In this document: positions 25,288-34,346 of the stretch, piece after piece
Layout: each line of letters opens with the position of its first letter
How positions within the stretch are numbered: the first letter of the stretch is position 1
Assembly (NCBI GenBank): GCA_900770945.1
Contig: CAAGME010000040.1
Span: forward strand, 1-64,000
Reading direction: 5' to 3'
DNA: 64,000 nucleotides
Source of the DNA: Clostridia bacterium
Lineage (GTDB): Bacteria; Bacillota; Clostridia; Christensenellales; Borkfalkiaceae
Made by a program: the position numbers and the translations under genes
The notes under the pieces: generated by a model
Seen by the model: only the letters and a program-made list of their open reading frames with translations
Databases searched by the model: none
What the model was told of the DNA's origin: nothing

Positions 25288-27019
25288 GGCTGAAAAGGAG
25301 GAAGATCAGGCGGAAAAGAGAGGAGAGGGCGAGGGCGAAAAGTGTTTGGAAAAGCACTTGAACAAGGGCTTTTTTGCGGCCGATTTCTTTCGATAAAGCC
25401 GAAACGGCGGCTATACAAGGGGACGAAAACAGGTTGAAAACGACAAAAGCAACGGCGGTGGGGAGCGTGAAAAAGCAAAATGCCGCAGAGGAAAAAATTT
25501 CGGTTTCGCTTCCCGCGATTATCGCCATCGAGGACACGACTTGTTCTTTTGCGATAAAGCCGAGCAGAGCCGAAACCGTTGCCGCCCAGCTGAGTTCGCC
25601 GATGACGGGGTAAAGAATAAACGAAAGCCCTTTACCAAAGAGCGCGAGAATGCTTTCTTCCGCGGCGCAAGGAAAGGCGAACTTAACCGAAAACGAGGAC
25701 AAAAACCAAACGAGTACGGAGCAGACGAAAATGACCGTACCCGTTTTCTTTATGAAAGAAAGGGTTCGCGAAAAGGTGTCGTTTGAAATTTCTATTAAGG
25801 ACGGGACGGAATAATCGGGCAGTTCTATTACGGAAAATTTTTCTTTTTCTTCGGAACGGGTGAAATATGAGAGTGCGATTACTATTAAAACGGACAAAGC
25901 GTAAAACCCGATTGCGGCGAGCGTTGCGTTCTCCTTAAAGAAAAAGCCCGCGAATAAGGCGATTATCGGCAGTTTTGCGCTGCAAGGGATAAAAGGAATA
26001 AGCATTGCGGTGCGCTCTTTTAAGGTGTTTTCTTTTATTGTTTTCAGGCTCAATATCGCCGGCACCGAGCAACCCGTGCCGAGAATGAGCGGGATTGCCG
26101 ACTTGCCGCTTAGCGAAAAGTACGAAAAGAACTTATCGAACGAGGCGGAAACGCGCGCAAGATAACCGCTTGCTTCCATTACGGCGGAAAGGAAAAAAAG
26201 TATAAAAAGTTGCGGCAAAAAAGAAATTATGCTTCCCACGCCGCCGAGTATTCCGTTTGCAAAAAGGCTTTTTAAAACGGGCGAGAGGGCGGTTTCGTTT
26301 ATTGCTTTTATCAAGAACGAAATTCCGCTTTGGAAAATAAAATTTATATATTCTCCGCCCTTAAAAACGAGAAAGAACGTTAAAAACGCAATGGCGAAAA
26401 AAAGCGGAAGCCCGACTACGGGGCGAAGTATAACGTTGTCGATTTTATCGGTTAAAGATGTGTTTTTGCTTGTTTTTAGGGATAATTTTGTTATTTCGGC
26501 TATCTTTTTATATATAACTTTTTCGTCGATATTCGTATCGGCAATCAAACCGTACTCATTGTTTTTATGTTTTTTTATTGCGGAAATCAGTTCGCTTAGC
26601 GTGGTGACAACGGTAAGCCCCGTTGCTTTTTCTAACGCTTCGACATTTATTTCTATCCCTCGCTTTTTTCCTTTTTCGAGCATAGAAATATATATTATCG
26701 GGCATTTTTCGCAATGTTTTAAAGAGAGAGCAAGAAAAAGCCCGCGTTCGAAACGCAAGGCGTCGATAACGGCGACGGTCAACGAGGGAATTGTTTTTAG
26801 CGCGGACACCGTGACCTTTTCTTCGTCCGTGAAAGGTGTAAGCGAGTACGAGCCGGGCAAATCGTAAAGCGTGAAGGCGGTGTTTTTTATTTTGCCTTCC
26901 TTTGCACCTACGGTTACCCCGGCGCGGTTTCCGGTTTGCTCTCTTTTGCCCGTTAAACGGTTGAAAAGCGTAGTCTTTCCGCTGTTCGGACAGCCCGCAA
27001 GCGTTATATTAAAATTCAT
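25277..27019 (-). CDS. feoB: ferrous iron transporter FeoB
   Basis: 580 aa, shorter than the usual 650-770. Residues 1-165 are the G domain: G1 GCPNSGKTT (9-17), switch GVTV (34-37), G3 DLPG (53-56). The G4 motif, normally NxxD, reads SMLE (112-115), losing both guanine-contacting residues; binding or specificity for GTP may be altered. The membrane part has the two Gate repeats, with GTGCSVPAI (the metal-path Cys) and PFIPCSAKLPI. The C-terminal cytoplasmic extension is missing. It lies 20 bp after feoA with a GAGGT ribosome site. Function in Fe(II) uptake is likely; the G4 change is the odd point. Confidence 0.92.
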   Translation of the reverse strand: MNFNITLAGCPNSGKTTLFNRLTGKREQTGNRAGVTVGAKEGKIKNTAFTLYDLPGSYSLTPFTDEEKVTVSALKTIPSLTVAVIDALRFERGLFLALSLKHCEKCPIIYISMLEKGKKRGIEINVEALEKATGLTVVTTLSELISAIKKHKNNEYGLIADTNIDEKVIYKKIAEITKLSLKTSKNTSLTDKIDNVILRPVVGLPLFFAIAFLTFFLVFKGGEYINFIFQSGISFLIKAINETALSPVLKSLFANGILGGVGSIISFLPQLFILFFLSAVMEASGYLARVSASFDKFFSYFSLSGKSAIPLILGTGCSVPAILSLKTIKENTLKERTAMLIPFIPCSAKLPIIALFAGFFFKENATLAAIGFYALSVLIVIALSYFTRSEEKEKFSVIELPDYSVPSLIEISNDTFSRTLSFIKKTGTVIFVCSVLVWFLSSFSVKFAFPCAAEESILALFGKGLSFILYPVIGELSWAATVSALLGFIAKEQVVSSMAIIAGSETEIFSSAAFCFFTLPTAVAFVVFNLFSSPCIAAVSALSKEIGRKKALVQVLFQTLFALALSSLFRLIFLLFSLNL

Positions 27020-27032
27020 AAAATACCTCGTT

Positions 27033-27056
27033 AATCGACTTATAGAAGGGCTTTTG
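27033..27056 (+). repeat. 24-bp dispersed motif, copy 2
   Basis: AATCGACTTATAG then AAG, then GGCTTTTG; it covers the stop codon of feoA (minus strand) and part of the feoA-feoB gap. Confidence 0.6.
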
Positions 27057-27285
27057 TTTCTTTTACGGTGATAGCTCTAGCAAAAGAAAGGGAAAAAAAG
27101 AATCTGCAAGAGCTTATTTTTACGACAACGAAACTTTTAGAAAAACAAACGAAAAGCTTGTTCCCTGCAAAAAAACCGAGTTCCGATAAACGCTTTATCT
27201 GTTCCTTTTTAAACTTACAGCTAATGATTTCATAAAATTTTCCGCTTTCTGCGTTGCTTAAATTTAAAAATTTATCCGTTGCCAT
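27040..27285 (-). CDS. feoA: FeoA family protein
   Basis: 81 aa SH3-like protein that works with FeoB. Pattern: a start with small polar residues (NLSNAESGKFYEI), then RLSELGFFAGNKLFVCF (about residues 31-47), the conserved middle of FeoA, and a final strand FARAITVKET. A long Phe/Ser-rich stretch replaces the usual glycine-rich strand. The start ATG at 27285 lacks a clear ribosome site, so the exact N-terminus is uncertain. A histidine kinase terminator lies just upstream. Confidence 0.8.
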   Translation of the reverse strand: MATDKFLNLSNAESGKFYEIISCKFKKEQIKRLSELGFFAGNKLFVCFSKSFVVVKISSCRFFFSLSFARAITVKETKALL

Positions 27286-27320
27286 AAGGTATTTTATGCG
27301 AAAGGTTTTGTCCGTAATAC

Positions 27321-27347
27321 AAAAACAGCCCCGTTTTTCGGGGCTGT
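27321..27347 (-). terminator. terminator of the two-component operon
   Basis: Stem CAGCCCCG/CGGGGCTG with a 4-base loop, then TTTTTG on the minus strand, between the kinase stop (27362) and feoA. Confidence 0.9.
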
Positions 27348-27361
27348 CGGAACAAAATCGA

Positions 27362-28648
27362 CTAATTGAGATTTACGGTGAAGGTAATGGTGTTGCCGTC
27401 CTCGCTTAATGCGGCTTTAATGTCGCCGTTATGGTTTTGCGCGACGTTTTTGGCTATCGCAAGACCTATCCCGAAGCCGCTTTTTTGTTCGTAGCGGGCG
27501 GAGTCGGAACGGTAAAAGCGGTTGAAAAGTTTGTCGAGTTCGGCTTCTTCCGTCTTCTTACAAGCGTTGGACTCTTTGATTACTACGCCGTGCTTCGTCT
27601 TTTCAAGCGAAATGCTTATCGTTGTATCCCGAGGCGAATACTTGACGGCGTTTTCGATGAGAACGCTCAAAAGCCTGCGCACGGAGTACTCGTCGCCGAG
27701 ATAGTAAAGGCTATCGGGCGAGAGGTAATTGAGCTTTCTGCCGGAAGCCGCCGCATAATCCGAAAAGGATTCCGCTGTTTCGTCGAATGCTTTGGCGATA
27801 TCGAATTTTTTAAACTCTGCGCGCGACGAAAGTTCGTCGGTTTTTGCAAGCGTTACGAGTCCGTTTACAAGCTCGGTGAGTTTTTCCGTTTGAGAAAGCG
27901 CTTTGTCAATCCATTTTTGTTTGCCGACTTCCATTTCAAGCACTTTAAGGCTTGTGTTTATTACCGTTATCGGGGTTTTTAGCTCATGCCCGGCGTCGGT
28001 TACGAATTGTTTTTGTTTTTCGGCGTTTTTGACGAACGGTTCGATTGCCTTTTTTGAAAAGATTAAAAGCAGAACGAACACCGCAAAAAGCACTAAAATA
28101 AGCGAACAAACGGAGAGGAAAAGGGTTGTCAGTATAAAGCTTTTTTCTTTGGAATAATCAAGAAAAATCGCTGTAGTAATAATGCCGTCCTCGCTTTTGA
28201 CGAGGTATTTATATCCCGAATACGTGCCGTAACCCGATTTCTTTTTGATTGCGACGTTAAGAAAGTTTAAGACGTCGTCCTCGGTGACGGCGGTTATGTT
28301 TTGCAGTCGGGCTTCCGTCAAATTGCCGTCCGAATCGAACTTTAAAAGAAAGTATCTCGTTTCTCTGTCGAAGCGAAAGTCGGCAAGGTCGCCGTATTGT
28401 CCGGGCGGTGCGAAAATCTCTGTTTCGGACGGAATAGTTTCCGCGTCAAAGATTACTTCCGATTGCATTCTCGGCGAGGGCGGTATAACGCCGTCCGTTA
28501 TGTAAAGGCGGTCAAGCGTGGACTTTAACGAGTTTTCTGTCGTTATCAAAACCGCCGAGTTGATTATGACGCACAGAAAAACCATTACGAGCGAAACGGC
28601 GAGCATGCATACGAAAATGAATTTATTTCTTAGTTTTTTTGCGAACAT
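27362..28648 (-). CDS. sensor histidine kinase
   Basis: 428 aa from ATG 28648, chosen because AGAGGA stands 6 bases upstream; in-frame codons further upstream lie inside the regulator gene and lack a site. Two membrane helices (about residues 10-32 and 167-190) enclose an extracytoplasmic sensor of about 135 residues. Then the phospho-acceptor H box HELKTPITVINTSLKVLE, N box LLSVLIENAVKYSP and G box GFGIGLAIAKNVAQNHNG. It pairs with the response regulator directly upstream (2-bp gap). The stimulus is unknown; no antimicrobial-peptide motif is evident. Confidence 0.92.
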   Translation of the reverse strand: MFAKKLRNKFIFVCMLAVSLVMVFLCVIINSAVLITTENSLKSTLDRLYITDGVIPPSPRMQSEVIFDAETIPSETEIFAPPGQYGDLADFRFDRETRYFLLKFDSDGNLTEARLQNITAVTEDDVLNFLNVAIKKKSGYGTYSGYKYLVKSEDGIITTAIFLDYSKEKSFILTTLFLSVCSLILVLFAVFVLLLIFSKKAIEPFVKNAEKQKQFVTDAGHELKTPITVINTSLKVLEMEVGKQKWIDKALSQTEKLTELVNGLVTLAKTDELSSRAEFKKFDIAKAFDETAESFSDYAAASGRKLNYLSPDSLYYLGDEYSVRRLLSVLIENAVKYSPRDTTISISLEKTKHGVVIKESNACKKTEEAELDKLFNRFYRSDSARYEQKSGFGIGLAIAKNVAQNHNGDIKAALSEDGNTITFTVNLN

Positions 28649-28650
28649 TT

Positions 28651-29325
28651 TTAATCCTCTTTGACAAGCCTGTACCCGAGTCCGCGGCTTGCAACCACGT
28701 TGACGGGCGAGCAAATGCTTTTCAAGCGTTTTCTTAAATTAGAAATATGCACCCAGATAACGTTTATTTCCGATTCGCTGTCCCAGCCCCAAATCCTTTC
28801 CATAAGCTTATCCGCAGAAAACGAAACGTTGGGGTGCGACATGAAAAGCTCTAAAAGCTCAAACTCTTTGCCCGTTAAAAACACGCTTTTTTCGCCGAAT
28901 TTTGCCTCGCCGGTACCCGTGTCGAGGGTGAGCGCGTCTATCCGCAAAACGCTTGATTTGTATTCCGTGCGGCGGCGAAGCATTGCGCGAAGCCTTGAAA
29001 TAAGCTCGTCTGTAGCGAAAGGCTTGGGGAGATAGTCATCCGCACCGGCATCAAAGCCCGCAATTCTGTCGTCTTTCAATCCTTTTGCGGTGAGCATCAT
29101 GACGGGCGTTTTTACGCCGTCGCTCCTTAGCTTTGAAAGCACTTCGAGCCCGTTCATTTTGGGCATCATTATGTCGAGAATAATGCCGTCGAAGTTGCCG
29201 CTCGAAGCGTAGTCGTATGCGGACAACCCGTCGTTCACGGTTGTTACGGAATAATTGTTTTTTTCCAAAAAAACGGTCAAAGCCTCGGCAAGGTCTGCTT
29301 CGTCTTCTGCAAGCAAAAGTTTCAT
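28651..29325 (-). CDS. OmpR-family response regulator
   Basis: 224 aa: receiver domain (residues 1-115) with acidic EDEAD at 7-11, the phosphorylated Asp in GIILDIMMPKMNG (about 49-61) and Lys in PKPFATDEL (about 100-108); winged-helix DNA-binding domain (about 125-222) ending SRGLGYRLVKED. The ribosome site AAGGAGG is strong. A palindrome GGGCTATAAGCCC (29351-29363) lies in the leader. First gene of the two-gene operon. Confidence 0.93.
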   Translation of the reverse strand: MKLLLAEDEADLAEALTVFLEKNNYSVTTVNDGLSAYDYASSGNFDGIILDIMMPKMNGLEVLSKLRSDGVKTPVMMLTAKGLKDDRIAGFDAGADDYLPKPFATDELISRLRAMLRRRTEYKSSVLRIDALTLDTGTGEAKFGEKSVFLTGKEFELLELFMSHPNVSFSADKLMERIWGWDSESEINVIWVHISNLRKRLKSICSPVNVVASRGLGYRLVKED

Positions 29326-29397
29326 GTTTTTTCCTCCTTGTTGAAAAGTGGGGCTATAAGCCCGTTATCGCGTGTTTTTGTTATTATCATCGAGTTT

Positions 29398-29403
29398 ATT
29401 ATA
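29398..29403 (-). promoter_or_regulatory. -10 element of the two-component operon
   Basis: TATAAT on the minus strand, 73 bp upstream of the regulator start; no good -35 at 16-18 bp, so it may need an activator. Confidence 0.4.
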
Positions 29404-29469
29404 ATAAGCGAAAATAAAGATTAACTAAAGCGCAAAGGAAAAATAAATTGAAAAGGAGTGCATGACGTT

Positions 29470-29502
29470 TAAAAATTTCCGTAGACGAATGCCTGCGGAA
29501 AT
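29470..29502 (-). terminator. terminator of leuS
   Basis: 10-bp stem ATTTCCGCAG/CTACGGAAAT (one G-T), 8-base loop, then TTTT on the minus strand. Confidence 0.8.
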
Positions 29503-29540
29503 CTTTGTGCGCCGACACTAAGTTTGGCGCGATTAAACGA

Positions 29541-31967
29541 TTATATAATTATGTTGATAAGTCTGCCCGGGATAACGATTATCTTTTTCGGGGTTGCGCC
29601 GTTCAATGCGGCGACTATTTCGTCAAGAGCGAGCGCGGCTTTCTCCGTTTCTTCTTTGGAGAGCGTTTTTGAAAGCACGACTTTTGCTTTCATTTTGCTG
29701 TTCACCTGAACGGCGTATTCGGCTTCGTCGCGTATAAGCTTTGTTTCGTCGCAAACGGGGTAGGAGTGGTCAAACACGGTGCCGTCGTTACCTAAGAGGT
29801 GGTAAAGTTCTTCGGCGAAGTGCGGAACGCAGGGCGCAAGCAGAAGCACAAGGTTTTCCATAACCTTTTTAAGCAACACAGTGTTCTTTTTTTCTGACGC
29901 GTCATACTTCGTCATTGCGTTCAAAAGCTCCATGAGCCTTGCAACCGCCGTGTTGAACGAAAACGTATTCATTCCTGCGTCAACGTTCTTTATCGTGTAG
30001 TTCAAAACGTATTCGAGATCCTTTTCGTTCGCACCGTATAGTTCGGCGTTCTCGTCGGGAGCGGAAAGAAGCTTGTTGAACAATCTTTCTACCCTTTCGA
30101 GGAATTTCGAGACGGACTTAATGCCGTCGTCGTTCCAGGGTCCGCCCTCGGTGTAATTGAAGCCGAAAAGAAGATACAATCTGAAAATATCCGAGCCGTA
30201 TTCTTTTACGTAGGGGTCGGGGGACACGACGTTGCCTTTAGACTTACTCATTCTGTTGCCGTCCGGACCTAAGATAACGCCCTGATGCGTCAAGGAGGTG
30301 AAAGGCTCATCGAATTTGAGGTATCCCATATCGCGCAAAGCTTTTGTTATAAAGCGCGCGTACAAAAGGTGCATGCAAGCGTGTTCCGCGCCGCCGACGT
30401 ACTTGTCTACGGGGAGCATTTTGTTGATGATTTCGGGGTCGAAAGCCATTTTGTCGTCATGCGCATCCGGGTACCTAAGGTAATACCAGCTCGAACAAAC
30501 AAACGTGTCGAGCGTATCCGGATCGCGAAGGGCTTCGCCGCCGCACTTAGGACATTTGCAGTGCATAAATCCCTCGTGCTTTGCAAGGGGCGATTTTCCG
30601 TCCGGCTTAAATTCTACGTCGTAAGGAAGTTTCACCGGCAAGTCTTCGTAAGGCACGGCAACGTCGCCGCAGTGCGGGCAATGAATGATGGGGATAGGCG
30701 CGCCCCAATATCTCTGGCGGGAAATAAGCCAGTCGCGCAGACGGTAGTTTGTTTTGAACGAGGCGCATCCGTTGCTTTCGAGCTTTTTGACGATCGCTTT
30801 TCTCGCTTCGTCGCCGAAAAGACCGTCGAATTCGCCGCTGTTTACAAGGTAGCCGTCCTCAACGTACGGCAAAACCGCGTCGCGCGTTTTGTTTGTTATG
30901 ACCTGATTGACGGGGAGATTGTACTTTTTGGCGAAAGCAAAATCTCTTTCGTCGTGAGCGGGGACGCCCATAACCGCGCCCGTACCGTAACTATAAAGAA
31001 CGTAATCGGCGGCGTAGACAGGCACTTTTTTGCCCGTGAGCGGGTTTATTGCGTACGCGCCCGTCCAGACGCCCGTTTTTTCACGGTCGGAAGAAAGGCG
31101 TTCTATTTCGTTTGCCTTGCTCGTTTCGAAAACGTACTTTTCCACAGCTTCTTTCTGCGCGTCGGTGGTAAGCTTTTTGACGAGAGGATGTTCGGGGGCT
31201 AAAACTACGTAAGATACGCCGGCGATAGTGTCTATGCGGGTGGTAAAGACCTTGAACTCGTCGCCGCTTTCCGCTTTAAAGGTGACTTCCGCACCGAGCG
31301 ATTTGCCTATCCAGTTTTTCTGCATAAGCTTTGTTTTTTCGGGCCAGTCGAGCTTGTCAAGCCCCGTTAAAAGCTCTTCAGCATAAGCCGTTATCTTAAA
31401 GAACCATTGCGTAAGGTCTTTTTTGACGACCGTCGAACCGCAACGTTCGCAAGCCCCGCCTACGACTTGTTCGTTTGCAAGCACGGTGTTGCACCCGGGG
31501 CACCAGTTGACGGGAGCTTCCTTTCTGTATGCAAGCCCGTTTTCGTAAAGCTTTAAGAAAATCCATTGCGTCCACTTATAGTAGTCGGGGAGGCAGGTTT
31601 TTATTTCCTTTGTCCAGTCGAACATCGCGCCTATGCGCTTCAATTGACCTTCCATCGTTTCGATGTTTTTGAGTGTGGAGTCTTCGGGGTGAACGCCGGT
31701 TTTTATCGCGTAGTTTTCGGCGGGCAGACCGAACGCGTCAAAGCCCATAGGCTGGAAAACTTCGTAACCCTTCATTCTTTTGTATCTGGCAAAACTGTCG
31801 GTTAAGCCGTAGTTGTACCAATGCCCTATGTGGAGCTTTGCGCCCGAAGGGTAAGAAAACATTTCGAGACAGTAAAACTTTTTGTCGATTTTGCTTTCGT
31901 CAAACTCGTTTGTATGGTGTTCTTCCCAATATTTTTGCCATTTTTTTTCAATTTCCGGCATGTTCAT
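29541..31967 (-). CDS. leuS: leucyl-tRNA synthetase
   Basis: 808 aa class I synthetase charging tRNA-Leu. Seen: HIGH (residues 46-49), the CP1 editing domain with its Thr-rich and Asp residues (TRIDTIAGVSYVVLAPEHP near 235-255, and GTGAVMGVPAHDERDFAFA near 325-343), a zinc-ribbon CPHCGDV and CPKCGGE, and MSKSKGN near 571. Length and order are those of the bacterial enzyme. No T-box leader is seen upstream, unlike many Clostridia. Its terminator follows at 29470. Confidence 0.97.
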   Translation of the reverse strand: MNMPEIEKKWQKYWEEHHTNEFDESKIDKKFYCLEMFSYPSGAKLHIGHWYNYGLTDSFARYKRMKGYEVFQPMGFDAFGLPAENYAIKTGVHPEDSTLKNIETMEGQLKRIGAMFDWTKEIKTCLPDYYKWTQWIFLKLYENGLAYRKEAPVNWCPGCNTVLANEQVVGGACERCGSTVVKKDLTQWFFKITAYAEELLTGLDKLDWPEKTKLMQKNWIGKSLGAEVTFKAESGDEFKVFTTRIDTIAGVSYVVLAPEHPLVKKLTTDAQKEAVEKYVFETSKANEIERLSSDREKTGVWTGAYAINPLTGKKVPVYAADYVLYSYGTGAVMGVPAHDERDFAFAKKYNLPVNQVITNKTRDAVLPYVEDGYLVNSGEFDGLFGDEARKAIVKKLESNGCASFKTNYRLRDWLISRQRYWGAPIPIIHCPHCGDVAVPYEDLPVKLPYDVEFKPDGKSPLAKHEGFMHCKCPKCGGEALRDPDTLDTFVCSSWYYLRYPDAHDDKMAFDPEIINKMLPVDKYVGGAEHACMHLLYARFITKALRDMGYLKFDEPFTSLTHQGVILGPDGNRMSKSKGNVVSPDPYVKEYGSDIFRLYLLFGFNYTEGGPWNDDGIKSVSKFLERVERLFNKLLSAPDENAELYGANEKDLEYVLNYTIKNVDAGMNTFSFNTAVARLMELLNAMTKYDASEKKNTVLLKKVMENLVLLLAPCVPHFAEELYHLLGNDGTVFDHSYPVCDETKLIRDEAEYAVQVNSKMKAKVVLSKTLSKEETEKAALALDEIVAALNGATPKKIIVIPGRLINIII

Positions 31968-32013
31968 AAGAATTTGCTCCTTAAAGATAGGAATTTACTT
32001 TTTATTTCTATTA

Positions 32014-32022
32014 AGTATACCA
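32014..32022 (-). promoter_or_regulatory. extended -10 promoter of leuS
   Basis: TGGTATACT on the minus strand, 46 bp upstream of the start; the -35 region is poor, which an extended -10 can compensate. Confidence 0.45.
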
Positions 32023-32121
32023 TTTTTAAGCGGAATTAGCTAATACTTTTAGGGCGTTTTCCGTTAAAAAGTTGTTTTTTTGCCCTAAAAAACGCTTTTG
32101 AAACGGGAACGGAAAAAAAGC

Positions 32122-32150
32122 TTGATATTTTTATGCCTTTATGATAAAAT
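32122..32150 (+). promoter_or_regulatory. promoter of the PAP2 gene
   Basis: TTGATA, 17 bp, TAAAAT. Confidence 0.65.
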
Positions 32151-32177
32151 GTTTGCATAAAAGAAAAGGTGCGACCG

Positions 32178-33161
32178 ATGAAAAAAACTTTAAAAAACAA
32201 TTTGCCTTTTATGATACTTGCGGGTGTTATGCTCGTTGCAGTCGTCTTCGGAACTTTTTTCGATTACGAAATTTCTTCCGCGATGGCGGCTTTAAGCAAA
32301 ACGAACTATTATTCGCAAAATTTTTTTGCTGCGTTTTTCGAGATTTTCGGGGAAATGCCGGTGTATATTTTCCCGTCCATGGCGATTTTTTGCATAATGA
32401 TTTTCTTGCGCGACAGGTTTGTAAAAAGCCCCGCGCCGAGGATTAGCATATCCGTCGTTTGCGTGATAGTCGCCGTCGGGCTTAACTATTACGCCGCGAC
32501 GAGGTTTATCAAAGCAAGCGAGCCGTACTTTAACCTTTCATCGTCGCTTCAAGGCGTTTATAAGAATTTGTTTTGCTTGTTTTTTTCGGCGACGTTTTCG
32601 CTCGTATGGTATCTTTGCTCTTCTTCTCTTTCGAAAAAATGCGGTCGTCAAAACCTTAAAAGGCTGGCTATATGTTCGTTAATCGTCATTTTTACCGCTA
32701 TAATATGTGAGGCGGCAACGCATAGCTTAAAGCCGCTTTTTTGCCGCGCAAGGTATAGATTTTTGTTCTTTGTAACGGAAAACGGACTTTACTCGGAAGG
32801 CGCGGAATACACTAAATGGTTTTTGATATCGAAAGGGAGAGTATTGTCGGAAAAACTTCTTGCCGCCGGCGTCGAGTCGGACGCATTCCGGTCTTTCCCG
32901 TCCGGTCACTCTACTTCCGCGGCTATGCTGCTGAGCCTTACGCTTTTGCCGTATACGTCAGAAATATTCGATACGAAAAAGTATAAAATATTAACCTTTG
33001 CTTTGGCGGTCGGTTTATCGCTTACCGTTATGGTTTCGAGAATAGTCGCCGGCGCACATTATCTTACGGACGTGTGCGTGGGGTTTATTATAACTTTTGC
33101 AAGCTTTATTCTCGTTCGCGCGGTCACGTTTAAGATATTTAACAAAGCTCTTAAAGAGTGA
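32178..33161 (+). CDS. PAP2-family membrane phosphatase
   Basis: 327 aa with about seven membrane helices. The three phosphatase motifs are present: KPLFCRARYRF (about residues 181-191, usually KxxxxxxRP), RSFPSGHSTSA (about 234-244) and SRIVAGAHYLTDV (about 287-299) with the catalytic His. Likely dephosphorylates a lipid phosphate such as undecaprenyl pyrophosphate or phosphatidate on the outer face. Start ATG 32178 has AAGGTG six bases upstream, better than the GTG at 32169. Confidence 0.88.
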   Translation: MKKTLKNNLPFMILAGVMLVAVVFGTFFDYEISSAMAALSKTNYYSQNFFAAFFEIFGEMPVYIFPSMAIFCIMIFLRDRFVKSPAPRISISVVCVIVAVGLNYYAATRFIKASEPYFNLSSSLQGVYKNLFCLFFSATFSLVWYLCSSSLSKKCGRQNLKRLAICSLIVIFTAIICEAATHSLKPLFCRARYRFLFFVTENGLYSEGAEYTKWFLISKGRVLSEKLLAAGVESDAFRSFPSGHSTSAAMLLSLTLLPYTSEIFDTKKYKILTFALAVGLSLTVMVSRIVAGAHYLTDVCVGFIITFASFILVRAVTFKIFNKALKE

Positions 33162-33192
33162 AAAGACGGTTTTTTGACGGCATATAAATTTG

Positions 33193-33221
33193 TTCTTAAT
33201 TAACTTCGCTTTAAATATAAT
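33193..33221 (+). promoter_or_regulatory. candidate promoter of the yqfC operon
   Basis: Weak -35 TTCTTA, 17 bp, perfect -10 TATAAT, 20 bp before the start. In relatives this operon also has sporulation-sigma control; I see no clear sigma-E site. Confidence 0.4.
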
Positions 33222-33241
33222 ATTTTAAGGCGGAATTTACA

Positions 33242-33493
33242 ATGTTTTTGAGCGTTATGGACTCGTTTTTTTCTTCGCTGAAAGGATATCGCGCGTACCT
33301 CACGCCGACCGGCGGGTACTTTCAGGGTGTAAAAAGGATAGAAAGCGTTTCAGAAGAGGAAATTTCGCTTTCTTTCGGCTCGTTTTCGCTTGTTTTGAAA
33401 GGGAAAAAGCTAAGTCTTGGCGGTCTTGAATCGGGGGATCTGTACATCGGCGGATTTATCTCTTCCTTAGAGGTGAAAAATGAACGTTGTTGA
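33242..33493 (+). CDS. yqfC: sporulation protein YqfC (YabP family)
   Basis: 83 aa. The segment GVKRIESVSEEEISLSFGSFSLVLKGKKLSL (about residues 28-58, given in part) followed by GDLYIGGFISSLEV is the YabP/YqfC fold. Needed in Bacillus for efficient sporulation, expressed in the mother cell. Its last 14 bases overlap yqfD, the usual partner. Confidence 0.88.
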   Translation: MFLSVMDSFFSSLKGYRAYLTPTGGYFQGVKRIESVSEEEISLSFGSFSLVLKGKKLSLGGLESGDLYIGGFISSLEVKNERC

Positions 33494-34346
33494 AATTTAC
33501 GTTAAGGGAAGGAACCGTGCAGAGCTCTTGAACAAGCTCAAAAAATCGGGGATAAATATCGTTAAAAGCAAAATATTGTCGGATAACGAGCTTATATTGC
33601 TTGTAAAATCGACGGATGCCGAAAAAGTTTTTGCAATTTCCGCCGATATGTGGTATACTAAACTAATAAAAAACAGTGTTTTTGTTCGCTTCAAGCAAGC
33701 GATAATTGCAAACGTTTTTTCGATTGCCGCGGTAATCGTCGCAATCGGCTGTATGTTTTTGCTCGGCGGCTTCGTTCTTGACATAGACGTTTCGGCGTTC
33801 CCTAAAAACGTCGGGCTTGAAATATTAAGAGAAGTCGAAAAAATCGGCGTTAAAAAGTTTACGTCGCCGACCGATAGTAAGCTCTTTGAAGCGGAAAGCG
33901 CGATAAGGCGTTCCGTAAGAGGAATAAAGAGTGTTTCGGTTAAAAAGTCCGCCAATAAGCTCGTTATCTACGGCGTTTACCAAACGCCGACTATCGAAAC
34001 GATAGATAACGGCAAGGTTTATTCTCTCTACACCGGCGTTTTGAAGGAAATTGTCGTGTACAGAGGGGAGCAGAAAAAATTCGAAGGCGATTTTGTTAAG
34101 GCGGGCGATATTCTCGCGGATGACGGCGCGATTGCCTGCTATTCGGTCGAGTCGGAGCTTAGCTTTGAATTTTTCGGCGACGGCGGCGATGAGTTCAAAG
34201 AAAACTGTAAGCGCGCCGCACTTTTGCTTGCGGGCGGCGAAGGCAGCGTTGTAAGCGAAAAATTAACGCCGACAGGAAGCGGCGATACATTTTTGTATTA
34301 TGTGGCGGTAAAACGATTGTTTTGCTACCCGGGAGGAAACGATTGA
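33480..34346 (+). CDS. yqfD: sporulation protein YqfD, short form
   Basis: 288 aa, about 100 fewer than the usual 390. It keeps the N-terminal ferredoxin-like part, one membrane helix (about residues 74-98) and the following domain (SPTDSKLFEAESAIRRSVRG; IKSVSVKKSANKLVIYGVY), but the C-terminal part is cut down. GAGGTG precedes the start. Position between yqfC and phoH is conserved in spore formers. Confidence 0.85.
   Translation: MNVVEIYVKGRNRAELLNKLKKSGINIVKSKILSDNELILLVKSTDAEKVFAISADMWYTKLIKNSVFVRFKQAIIANVFSIAAVIVAIGCMFLLGGFVLDIDVSAFPKNVGLEILREVEKIGVKKFTSPTDSKLFEAESAIRRSVRGIKSVSVKKSANKLVIYGVYQTPTIETIDNGKVYSLYTGVLKEIVVYRGEQKKFEGDFVKAGDILADDGAIACYSVESELSFEFFGDGGDEFKENCKRAALLLAGGEGSVVSEKLTPTGSGDTFLYYVAVKRLFCYPGGND

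Noticed and set aside
29462..29521. 19-codon frame on the + strand with AAGGAG upstream
   Set aside because: It overlaps the leuS terminator hairpin on the other strand; the good ribosome site is probably chance and no homology is recognisable.
31968..32160. T-box leader for leuS
   Set aside because: No specifier stem and no conserved T-box sequence found in the 190 bp upstream.
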